DNA of 64,000 bases from Flaviflagellibacter deserti. GTDB lineage: Bacteria > Pseudomonadota > Alphaproteobacteria > Rhizobiales > Methylopilaceae. Positions within the stretch are counted from its first letter, which is position 1. Each line of letters starts with the position of its first letter. The translations under genes and the position numbers were made by a program. The notes under the pieces were generated by a model, which saw nothing but the letters and a program-made list of their open reading frames with translations, was not told the origin of the DNA and searched no databases. Where the stretch lies: contig NZ_JBHSJF010000005.1 in NCBI RefSeq assembly GCF_042652085.1, positions 124,001 to 188,000 on the forward strand. The letters run 5' to 3'. Positions 53,099-60,467 of the stretch are shown piece after piece.

Positions 53099-54027
53099 GA
53101 GAAGAGCGCTCCCGCCTCGAGCCGCGCACCCCGCGCGAAATCGGCGAACGGCATCGGCCCCTTGCCGGCGCGCTGGACCGTGACGAGCCGGACCGCGCCT
53201 TCCGCGCATGCAATCGCCCCGGAAGCATCGAGCAGCGACCCGGGGGTGCCCCTACCGTCGCGACTTTCGCTGCGGAGCACGCGCAGCCGTTCCGGCCCCT
53301 TGCCGAGATCGACCTCGCACCACCCCCCCGGAAACGGTGACAGGCCGCGAATATGGTCGTGCACCTCTTTCGACGGCCGGGCCCAATCGATCCGCGTCTC
53401 GGCATTGGTCAGCTTCTGGGCGTAGGTCACGCCTTCGGTGGGTTGCGGAACGGCCGTGAGCGGACCGCGATCAAGATCGTTCATGACCTCGGCCATCAGC
53501 CGCGCGCCGCTGCGTGCCAGCCGGTCGTGCAGTTCGCCCGCGGTCTCGTTCTCGCCGATCGCCATCCTCTCCTCTCGAACGACGGGACCGGTATCGAGGC
53601 CCTCGTCCATCCGCATGATCGCGCACCCCGTCTCCGCATCGCCGGCCATAATCGCCCGGTTGATCGGAGCCGCCCCCCGCCAGCGCGGCAGGAGCGACGC
53701 ATGCAGATTGAAGCAGCCGTCCGCCGGGGCGTCCAGAACGCTTTTCGGCAGAAGCAAACCATACGCCACCACGACGGCGGCATGGGCGCGATGGGCGCGA
53801 AAGGCCGCGGCGGCCTCGTCGGACCTCAGGCTGGGCGGTGTGAAGACCGGAATTCCGAAAAGATCAGCTGCCGTATGCACGGGCGTTCGGCGCTCGGCCA
53901 TTCCGCGACCTGCCGGCTTCGGCGCCCGAGTATAGACTGCGACGACGTCATGGCCCGCCTCGCGGATCGCGGCAAGTGTTGGCACCGCGAAATCGGGCGT
54001 CCCCATGAAGACGAGGCGGAGCGTCAC
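53095..54027 (-). CDS. fmt: Methionyl-tRNA formyltransferase
   Basis: A 310-residue enzyme that formylates initiator Met-tRNA. FMGTPDFAVPTL at the N-terminus and FNLHASLLPRWRGAAPINRA (with the catalytic N and H) are the family motifs; the aspartate lies in MRMDEGLDTGP. Its ATG overlaps the def stop (54024-54027). Upstream partner is def, downstream the acetyltransferase. Confidence 0.96.
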   Translation of the reverse strand: MTLRLVFMGTPDFAVPTLAAIREAGHDVVAVYTRAPKPAGRGMAERRTPVHTAADLFGIPVFTPPSLRSDEAAAAFRAHRAHAAVVVAYGLLLPKSVLDAPADGCFNLHASLLPRWRGAAPINRAIMAGDAETGCAIMRMDEGLDTGPVVREERMAIGENETAGELHDRLARSGARLMAEVMNDLDRGPLTAVPQPTEGVTYAQKLTNAETRIDWARPSKEVHDHIRGLSPFPGGWCEVDLGKGPERLRVLRSESRDGRGTPGSLLDASGAIACAEGAVRLVTVQRAGKGPMPFADFARGARLEAGALFS

Positions 54028-54602
54028 AATTCGGCGCCCGCGTCCCGTTTCTCGCCCTTGAGCTTCGGTTTCGGCAGATAAGGCTGCGGACCGCCGTCGC
54101 GCTTGGCCGTCTTCTGGAACTTCTTCCAGACCATCTCTCGCTTCAGCTTCGAGATGTGGTCGATGAACAGGATTCCATCGAGATGGTCCATCTCGTGCTG
54201 GATGCAGGTGGCGAGCACGCCGTCCGCCTTGATCTCCTGCTCCTTGCCCTCGCGATCGAGATAGTGCACGCGCACCTCGGCCGGCCGTTCGACCTCCTCG
54301 TAATATTCGGGGATCGACAGGCAGCCTTCCTCGTAGACCGAGATGTCCTCCGATTCCCAGACGATCTCGGGATTGATCAGGACGAGCGGTTCCTGTTCGT
54401 CGTCGCGCGATGAAACATCGACCACCGCGAGCCGCTTAAGCACGCCGATCTGCGGCGCGGCGAGGCCGATGCCGGGCGCGGCATACATCGTCTCGAACAT
54501 GTCATCGATCAGCGTCTGCAGCTCGGCATCGAAGACCGTGACCGGTTCCGTCTTCTGACGGAGCACGTTGTCGGGAATGACGTGGATGGGGCGGATTGTC
54601 AT
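54024..54602 (-). CDS. def: Peptide deformylase
   Basis: A 192-residue iron/zinc enzyme that removes the formyl group from nascent proteins. The three motifs are present: GIGLAAPQIG, EEGCLSIPE (metal cysteine) and QHEMDHLDG (two metal histidines and the catalytic glutamate). ATG 54602 is the right start: a longer GTG reading at 54626 would begin upstream of the probable transcription start. No ribosome-binding site precedes it; see the promoter at 54612-54640. Confidence 0.96.
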   Translation of the reverse strand: MTIRPIHVIPDNVLRQKTEPVTVFDAELQTLIDDMFETMYAAPGIGLAAPQIGVLKRLAVVDVSSRDDEQEPLVLINPEIVWESEDISVYEEGCLSIPEYYEEVERPAEVRVHYLDREGKEQEIKADGVLATCIQHEMDHLDGILFIDHISKLKREMVWKKFQKTAKRDGGPQPYLPKPKLKGEKRDAGAEL

Positions 54603-54611
54603 GATTGTCGC

Positions 54612-54640
54612 GAGATAGTCTGGCACGTCCCGCGCGTCAA
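54612..54640 (-). promoter_or_regulatory. Promoter of def-fmt operon, predicts near-leaderless mRNA
   Basis: Read leftward: TTGACG (54635-54640), a 17-base spacer and TATCTC (54612-54617). Transcription would start at about 54604-54606, only a few bases before the def ATG at 54602. Confidence 0.55.
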
Positions 54641-54688
54641 CGCGTTCGCATTCTGTTCACGGCCACCGAATCGAGATATTCAGAGGCA

Positions 54689-55879
54689 ATGGACAATGTT
54701 CTCTTCGAGATCGGCCAGTTTCCGGTGACGGTCGGCATGCTGGCGCTTGCCGGCTTCGCCCTGCTCGTCGCGCTGCTGGCTGGCCTGCTGGTGTCGATGG
54801 CCCGGCAGAATCGCGAGAGAAGCCTCGAAGCGCAGGCACAGTTCGAACGCCACCAGCGCACCGAGGAGCAGGTCAACGCGCTGATGCGCGCCCAGATGGA
54901 AGTCTTCGGCCGGCTTCAAGGCGTCGGTGAAGTCCTGTCCAGCAAGCAGTCCGAACTCGCAAAGGCCGTCTCCGAACGGCTCGACGCCGTCAGTCAGCGG
55001 GTCGGCGAGAACCTGACGACCGGCGCCGCCGCGACCAACGAGCAGTTGAAGGCACTCGAAGCCCGCCTCGCCGTCATTGACGCCGCCCAGCAGAACATCG
55101 GTTCGCTGTCCGAGCAGGTCACCGGCCTGAAAGCCATCCTCGCCAACAAGCCGGCGCGTGGCGCTTTCGGTCAAGGCCAGATGGAAGCGATCGTGAAGGA
55201 TGCGCTCCCATCCTCCGGCTATTCATTCCAGCACACGCTCTCGACCCGCGTTCGTCCCGACTGCGTCATCCATCTGCCCGGCGACGCGATGCCTCTCGTC
55301 GTCGACGCGAAATTCCCGCTGGAGGCGTTCGAGGAGCTTCGCCGCGCCGACAGTCCGGAGGCGGAACAACGGGCCGCTACGCGTCTGCGACAGGACATGA
55401 TCACCCACGTCCAGGACGTGCGGAAATATCTGATCCCGATGGAAACGCAGGAGGTTGCTCTCCTCTTCGTGCCGTCTGAAGCTCTCTATGCCGAGCTTCA
55501 CGAGCGGTTCGAGGATATCATCCACCGCGCCCACAAGGCCCGCGTCCTGATCGTCTCGCCGTCCCTGCTGATGCTGGCGATCCAGGTGGTGCAGAGCCTG
55601 ATGCGCGATGCCGCCATGCGAGAGAAGGCGCACCTGATCCAGAAGGAGGTCGGCCTCCTCCTAGAAGACGTCCGCCGCCTCGCCGAGCGCACCGGCAAGC
55701 TCAAGGCACATATCGGCCAGACGGCGAAAGACCTCGACGACATCGAGACCTCGACAAGGAAGATCGAGGGTCGCAGCGTGCGCATCGACCAGATGGACTT
55801 CGACGGCCCGACGAGCCCGGAAGCACGTCAGGGCTCGCTGCTGCCGAACCCGATCATTCGTGGCGAGGCAGCGGAGTAG
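54689..55879 (+). CDS. rmuC: RmuC-family DNA recombination protein
   Basis: A 396-residue protein with an N-terminal membrane helix (about residues 12-32), a coiled-coil stretch (about 35-150) and the RmuC nuclease-like domain (about 165-350), recognised by LPGDAMPLVVDAKFPLEAFEEL and LLFVPSEALYAEL. RmuC limits inversions at short repeats in E. coli. The ATG at 54689 follows GAGG closely. Divergent from def; it ends two bases before a convergent gene. Confidence 0.92.
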   Translation: MDNVLFEIGQFPVTVGMLALAGFALLVALLAGLLVSMARQNRERSLEAQAQFERHQRTEEQVNALMRAQMEVFGRLQGVGEVLSSKQSELAKAVSERLDAVSQRVGENLTTGAAATNEQLKALEARLAVIDAAQQNIGSLSEQVTGLKAILANKPARGAFGQGQMEAIVKDALPSSGYSFQHTLSTRVRPDCVIHLPGDAMPLVVDAKFPLEAFEELRRADSPEAEQRAATRLRQDMITHVQDVRKYLIPMETQEVALLFVPSEALYAELHERFEDIIHRAHKARVLIVSPSLLMLAIQVVQSLMRDAAMREKAHLIQKEVGLLLEDVRRLAERTGKLKAHIGQTAKDLDDIETSTRKIEGRSVRIDQMDFDGPTSPEARQGSLLPNPIIRGEAAE

Positions 55880-55881
55880 TT

Positions 55882-56688
55882 TCAGTTCGGGATTTCGCTC
55901 GGGTCTGGCACTTCGACCGTGAAGCTCAAAGCCGGCTCCCCGGACAGGCCGGGCGAAAGATGTTTCACCCGTATTCTCTCTGTTTCGGAGATGCCGAAGG
56001 TTTCGCCGTCCTTCAGGATCGGCCCTCGCTTGATCAGATAGCTGCTCGCATCAGAAACGCGCCACGCGATGAGCTCGAGTGAATATTTGTTCGATGCGAA
56101 CTCTATCTCGCGACCGACAAAAGGCTTGAGACCTCGCGTTATCACCATAGGCTTCGTCTTGCCGAGCTCGTCTTCCAGCATCAGAGGATTTCTCGATACC
56201 CAGAGGTGCACCGGCGGTTCACCATTCCTGGCGAAATCCACCGCACTGGTTCGCAAGTCAGCAGGATCGACGACTAGTTCGCTATCAGCAAAGATCGCGG
56301 CGCTGACGGGAAGATTTGATGCTAATGCGCCGGCGACCAGAGTGACCGCGGTCGCGCCCTTCAGCGCCGCCTTGTAGCCGCGCGGCGCCTTAACCAAGCC
56401 AATCGTGACATGTCCATCCTGATGCTGCAGCGCACTGCGTCCCTCCGACCAGCTTTCAATCGATCTCAGCGCATGTTCAGTGATGGTCGATGGGAGAGCT
56501 TTCGGTGAGTATCCGACCAGCACCCGCGCGCCGGCGACCTCATAGACGACACTTCCCTTCTCTCCCTCACCAACCTCCTGGATAGCGGCGAGACCGCCGG
56601 GATAGGTCGTTTCGAAAGCGGTAATCGTTTCCGGTCCAGACAGCGAGACCGCAGCTGAAAGCGCCAAAAAGACAATGAGATTGCTCAT
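55882..56688 (-). CDS. Uncharacterised protein, possibly DUF4261-like
   Basis: A 268-residue protein (ATG 56688 with AGAGGGGG upstream). The first 20 residues are hydrophobic (LIVFLALSAAVSLSG) and could be a weak signal or an ordinary core strand. VSAAIFADSELVVDPADLR, VHLWVSRNPL and VITRGLKPFVGREIEFA recall DUF4261 proteins, where a W-x-S strand is followed by a T-x-GL-x-x-F-x-x-x-E-x-E block. That assignment is tentative. Function unknown. Convergent with rmuC and 74 bases downstream of ampG. Confidence 0.6.
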   Translation of the reverse strand: MSNLIVFLALSAAVSLSGPETITAFETTYPGGLAAIQEVGEGEKGSVVYEVAGARVLVGYSPKALPSTITEHALRSIESWSEGRSALQHQDGHVTIGLVKAPRGYKAALKGATAVTLVAGALASNLPVSAAIFADSELVVDPADLRTSAVDFARNGEPPVHLWVSRNPLMLEDELGKTKPMVITRGLKPFVGREIEFASNKYSLELIAWRVSDASSYLIKRGPILKDGETFGISETERIRVKHLSPGLSGEPALSFTVEVPDPSEIPN

Positions 56689-56762
56689 CTCCACCCCCTC
56701 TGAAGAACAAAGCGGGTTGAGCTAAGCATGCAGTGCAACTGAAAGAAAGAGATTTGTTCCCT

Positions 56763-58448
56763 TTATGTTCCACGCCGCCGAACGACGGCGAAAGTCAGCA
56801 CGATCGCAGCCACGCCGATCAGCGCGGAGTACAGGAAGAAGGTTACATAGCCCGCGCCCAATGACGCCGGTGAGACGCCCGTCGCCGCGCCGCTTACGAA
56901 TGACTCCGGCGTCAGCCCGACGAACATGCCTTTCAGCCCGGCCGCCGCCCCGCCCTCCTCAGCCGAGCGCGCGGCGCTTTCGATGATGCGCCCGGACTGC
57001 GAGGCGATCAGCTTTCCAGGTAGCGCGTAGAGCGAGGAGAACAGCGCGTATTGCGTCGCGGTGAAGCCGCCGGAGGTCAGGCTCGACATATAGGCGATCA
57101 GGCATGTGCCGGCATAGCCGCTGGCCAGATTGTCGATGCCGATCGCGATGTAGAGCGCGGGCATCGAATGGCCGGCGGTCGCCAGATAGATGAAGACGAG
57201 ATTGCTGAGCGAACCCGCGAAGGCGCCGATCAGCAGCGAGCGCATCAGGCCGAGCTTCACGATCGAATAGCCGCCGACGAACACGCCGAGCATCGACGCA
57301 ACCACGCCGAACACCTTCCGCACCTCGGCGATCTCGGTCTTGGTGAAACCGAGGTCGAGATAGAACGGGTTCATGATGTTCAGGACGAAGTCCGACACCC
57401 GGTAGAGGCAGATCAGCGCCAGGATCAGGCCAGCAGTGCCGGCGTAGCGGCGGAAGAAGTCGGCGAGCGGTGCGCCAAAGCTTGCACCAAGATAGGCACC
57501 CGGACGGGTCGGACGGCCGGGCATTGGCCAGCACGCGGCGGCGATAATGGCCAATCCGGCGACGACCGCGCCGATCTGCAGGAAGACGCTGGCCGGCGAT
57601 CCCTTCCAGAGCGGCGCGAGACCGAAGACGTCGCCGGAGCCTAGCGGCGTCGCGACCAGCGAAAGCGGCGCCGGATCGCCGCTCAGGCCCGCGCCCGCGA
57701 TCAAGGCACCGAGCACGAAGATGACGCCGCGAATGATCCACTCCACCACATCCGCGAGCGGGCGCCGCTCGACGCCTTCGGCATGGACCGCGCGCACCTT
57801 GTGGCTCTGTTCGCGCGGCGCGAAAAGCACCGCCAGCACGCCGATCCCCATCAGGCAGGCCATGATGGCGTAGGAGAAATTCCAGCTATAGGCCTGCGCC
57901 AGGACAAGCGGCACGGCGCCCGCGACGATCATCGCGACGCGGTAGCCCCATTGATAGGCCGCCGCCATGATGCCTTGCTGGCTATTGTCGGCAACCTCGA
58001 TACGCCAGGCATCGATGACGATGTCCTGCGTCGCGCCCGAGAAGCCGACGAACACCGCGAAGGCGGCGACGAGGCCTAGATTGTCCGACGGGTCGCGGCC
58101 CGAGATCAGCCACAGGCCGATGATCACCGCGATCTGCGCGACCAGCATCCAGGACCGGCGATGCCCAAGCCATGCGGTCAGACCGGGCACTTGCGTCCGG
58201 TCGACGAGCGGCGCCCAGAGGAATTTTGCCGAATAGGCTAGTGTGGCGAGGCTGAAGAAGCCGATCACGGCGAGCGAGACGCCGTCGTCGCGCAGCCAGG
58301 CCGACAAGGTGTCGAAGATCAAGAGGTTCGGCAGACCGGCGGAGAAGCCGAGACCGAGCATGACGAGCACGCGGCGCTGGAAGAAATCGGCGATGCCGCC
58401 CTTCGCCGGCGCATCCGCCTCGATGGCGTCAACGGTCTGCTCGGTCAT
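56763..58448 (-). CDS. ampG: AmpG-family muropeptide permease (MFS)
   Basis: A 561-residue transporter with about 14 helices that imports anhydromuropeptides for cell-wall recycling. FSAGLPNLLIFDTLSAWLR and DAWRIEVADNSQQGIMAA are strong AmpG blocks. The start is ATG 58448 with GGGGA upstream; the first in-frame start is eight codons earlier. A terminator-like hairpin of the gene upstream lies at 58504-58527. AmpD or NagZ are not in the window. Confidence 0.93.
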   Translation of the reverse strand: MTEQTVDAIEADAPAKGGIADFFQRRVLVMLGLGFSAGLPNLLIFDTLSAWLRDDGVSLAVIGFFSLATLAYSAKFLWAPLVDRTQVPGLTAWLGHRRSWMLVAQIAVIIGLWLISGRDPSDNLGLVAAFAVFVGFSGATQDIVIDAWRIEVADNSQQGIMAAAYQWGYRVAMIVAGAVPLVLAQAYSWNFSYAIMACLMGIGVLAVLFAPREQSHKVRAVHAEGVERRPLADVVEWIIRGVIFVLGALIAGAGLSGDPAPLSLVATPLGSGDVFGLAPLWKGSPASVFLQIGAVVAGLAIIAAACWPMPGRPTRPGAYLGASFGAPLADFFRRYAGTAGLILALICLYRVSDFVLNIMNPFYLDLGFTKTEIAEVRKVFGVVASMLGVFVGGYSIVKLGLMRSLLIGAFAGSLSNLVFIYLATAGHSMPALYIAIGIDNLASGYAGTCLIAYMSSLTSGGFTATQYALFSSLYALPGKLIASQSGRIIESAARSAEEGGAAAGLKGMFVGLTPESFVSGAATGVSPASLGAGYVTFFLYSALIGVAAIVLTFAVVRRRGT

Positions 58449-58503
58449 CCATGGTCCCCGATCCGGCGTCACCTTGGCCCGGACGGCCGTTGCGTCGCAA
58501 ACG

Positions 58504-58527
58504 AAAAGGGCGGCCCGAAGGCCGCCC
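58504..58527 (-). terminator. Terminator of the DUF1236 gene
   Basis: GGGCGGCC (58508-58515) and GGCCGCCC (58520-58527) form an eight-pair stem with a CGAA loop; on the minus strand it reads into TTTT (58504-58507). It lies 23 bases after the DUF1236 stop. Confidence 0.85.
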
Positions 58528-58549
58528 TGTCCGCAAGGTCCGAGCGCCC

Positions 58550-59272
58550 TCAGACCGCGATAATTGTGACGATCGCGTAGCTCGACGGATCGATGATGAC
58601 GATCCGGCCGTCTGCCAGCACGATGTAGCTGTAGCCCTGATACTGCGGGACGACTTCCACGATCGTGGGCGGAAGTGGCATCACGTGGACGTGCCGCGGT
58701 ACCGCGGCACCGACCGAGACGTTGAAGTCGACGTTCACCTTCTGGACGTTGGTCGTCGAGATCTTCTGGCGAATGGTCGTCTTCTGCTCGGTTGTGATCT
58801 CCTTGGACGCGGCAGCGCGGCCGCTCTCCATGCCGCCCTGCTTCGAGCCTTCGGCGCTGGACTTATTGGCATCGGCCTTGCCTTCGGCGCTGGACTTGTT
58901 GGTGTCGGTCTTGCCTTCGGCCGCCGACTTGCCCGCACCGGACTTCATTTCACCCTGGCCTTGAGCGTTTTTCTGGGTCGGTTCGGTGGCGGCCCGGTTG
59001 CCGCCGCCCGTCTCGGACGGGGTGCCCGCCGCGCTGGAGGCGTCGTTGCGGGGCATCGGGTTCTGGGCGCTCGCGCCGCCAGAGGCGTCAGCGCCTCCCT
59101 TCATGCCCGCTCCGCCGGCCGCACCGCCTGCCGCGCCCGCGCCGCCGGAAGCAGCCGGAGGAGGAACAGAAGCACCGCCGGCCGCGCCACCCGCATCTGT
59201 CTGGGCCGAGGCGGCCGAAATGCCGATCAGGAGGGCTGCCGCGGCCGCCGTATTGAGAAGAATGGTTTTCAT
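58550..59272 (-). CDS. Periplasmic DUF1236 protein with low-complexity repeat region
   Basis: A 240-residue protein; GGGAGA eight bases before the ATG. Signal peptide of about 23 residues (ending SAASA). Residues about 25-155 are low complexity, rich in G, A and S, and include repeated KSSAEGKADAN-type units. The C-terminal 80 residues hold the DUF1236 domain (VNVDFNVSVGAAVPRHVHVMPLP and YIVLADGRIVIIDP). DUF1236 proteins are frequent in rhizobia and their function is unknown. The disordered part suggests a surface or cell-wall-spanning spacer. Confidence 0.88.
   Translation of the reverse strand: MKTILLNTAAAAALLIGISAASAQTDAGGAAGGASVPPPAASGGAGAAGGAAGGAGMKGGADASGGASAQNPMPRNDASSAAGTPSETGGGNRAATEPTQKNAQGQGEMKSGAGKSAAEGKTDTNKSSAEGKADANKSSAEGSKQGGMESGRAAASKEITTEQKTTIRQKISTTNVQKVNVDFNVSVGAAVPRHVHVMPLPPTIVEVVPQYQGYSYIVLADGRIVIIDPSSYAIVTIIAV
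58847..58933. repeat. 33-bp tandem repeat inside the DUF1236 gene
   Basis: Two near-identical 33-base units (58847-58879 and 58880-58912) and part of a third (from 58913), each opening GCCTTCGG. They encode an 11-residue unit of the form NKSSAEGKADA in the disordered region and keep the frame. Confidence 0.8.
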
Positions 59273-59392
59273 TTCGAAGTCTCCCTGTGTCCCCAGCGCC
59301 CCGCTGCGAACGGCCGTCGAGGCTTCACAAGACGGTCCGTGGCGAGAACGTGTGACCGGGGCCCGCGTTCCACATTGACGTTCAGGAGAAGG

Positions 59393-59998
59393 TCAGAAGG
59401 GAGTGCGCTGCCGGATGGCGGCCGAAAGCGTCCCTTCGTCAAGGTAATCCAGTTCGCCGCCCACAGGCACGCCATGGGCGAGGCGAGTCACCTTGACTCC
59501 TGCCGAGGCAAGGACGTCGGTAACGTAGTGCGCCGTGGTTTGCCCATCCACCGTAGCATTGAGGGCCAATATGACCTCGTGCACCGCTGGGTTGGATGCA
59601 CGTTCCACGAGGCCTTCGAGATTAAGGTCTTCTGGTCCGCGCCCATCCAATGGCGACAAAGTCCCGCCCAATACATGGTAGCGAGCGTTCACCGCCCCTG
59701 CCCGCTCCAGCGCCCAGAGATCGGCGACATCCTCAACGACGACGAGAAGCGACGCGTCTCGCGTCTGGTCGCTGCAGATCGTGCAGGGATCGGAGGTATC
59801 GACATTGCCGCAGGTCGAGCAGATGCGGACGCTCTCGTTCGCCTTGGCGAACGCATCGGCGAGCGGCCCCAGCAGGGCGTCCTTCTTGCGGATGAGATGC
59901 AAGGCTGCGCGGCGCGCCGAGCGGGGCCCGAGCCCCGGCAGACGCGCCAGAAGTTGGATCAGGCGCTCGATCTCGGGACCGGCAACGGCGCGGGGCAT
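59393..59998 (-). CDS. recR: Recombination protein RecR
   Basis: A 201-residue protein acting with RecO and RecF at gaps. An N-terminal helix-hairpin-helix (LPGLGPRSARRAALHL), the zinc finger CSTCGNVDTSDPCTIC, and a Toprim domain with VVVEDVADLWALER and ILALNATVDGQTTA are in order. Family length 200 is matched. Last of the dnaX-ybaB-recR group, separated from ybaB by a repeat element. Confidence 0.96.
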   Translation of the reverse strand: MPRAVAGPEIERLIQLLARLPGLGPRSARRAALHLIRKKDALLGPLADAFAKANESVRICSTCGNVDTSDPCTICSDQTRDASLLVVVEDVADLWALERAGAVNARYHVLGGTLSPLDGRGPEDLNLEGLVERASNPAVHEVILALNATVDGQTTAHYVTDVLASAGVKVTRLAHGVPVGGELDYLDEGTLSAAIRQRTPF

Positions 59999-60011
59999 GA
60001 CTAATCCTTGC

Positions 60012-60120
60012 CCTCACCCTGAGCCGGGCACGCAGTGCCCGTGTCCACGGATCGCGGCAAGCTCGGAGCATGCGACCATCCTTCGACATGGGCTGCTGTG
60101 CAGCCCGGCTCAGGATGAGG
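60012..60120. repeat. REP/BIME-like palindromic intergenic element between ybaB and recR
   Basis: The outer arms CCTCACCCTGAGCCGGGC (60012-60029) and GCCCGGCTCAGGATGAGG (60103-60120) are inverted copies matching 17 of 18. The centre has smaller hairpins (GGGCACGCAGTGCCC and GGGCTGCTGTGCAGCCC) and TCCTTCGA, which together are typical of dispersed rhizobial palindromic repeats of this 'CTCATCCTGAG' kind. Confidence 0.75.
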
Positions 60121-60143
60121 CCGTGGGGAACCCGAAAGCAGCA

Positions 60144-60464
60144 TCAGAACGGCAGCTTCATTCCCGGAGGAAGCGGAAGCCCGGCCGTCGCCTCGGCCAT
60201 CTTCTCCTGCGCGATCGCCTCGGCCTTGCGCCTGGCTTCGGCATGCGCGGCGACGATGAGATCCTGGACGATTTCCTTGTCTTCGGGCTTCAGCACGTCC
60301 AGGTCGATCTCGACATGCTTCAGTTCGCCCTTGGCGCTCATCTCGACCTTGACGACACCGCCTCCGGCTGAGCCTTCGACGACAATCTGTTCAAGCTCAG
60401 CCTGCATGCCGGCCATCTTGGCCTGCATTTCCTGAGCCTTCTTCATGATCCCCATGAGATCCAT
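60144..60464 (-). CDS. ybaB: YbaB/EbfC nucleoid-associated protein
   Basis: A 106-residue protein beginning MDLMGIMKKAQEMQAKMAGM, the usual coiled-coil start, with VEGSAGGGVVKVEMSAKGEL as the conserved beta block. It binds DNA as a dimer. Lies four bases after the dnaX stop, as in many bacteria, with recR next but for the repeat. Confidence 0.95.
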   Translation of the reverse strand: MDLMGIMKKAQEMQAKMAGMQAELEQIVVEGSAGGGVVKVEMSAKGELKHVEIDLDVLKPEDKEIVQDLIVAAHAEARRKAEAIAQEKMAEATAGLPLPPGMKLPF

Positions 60465-60467
60465 GGA

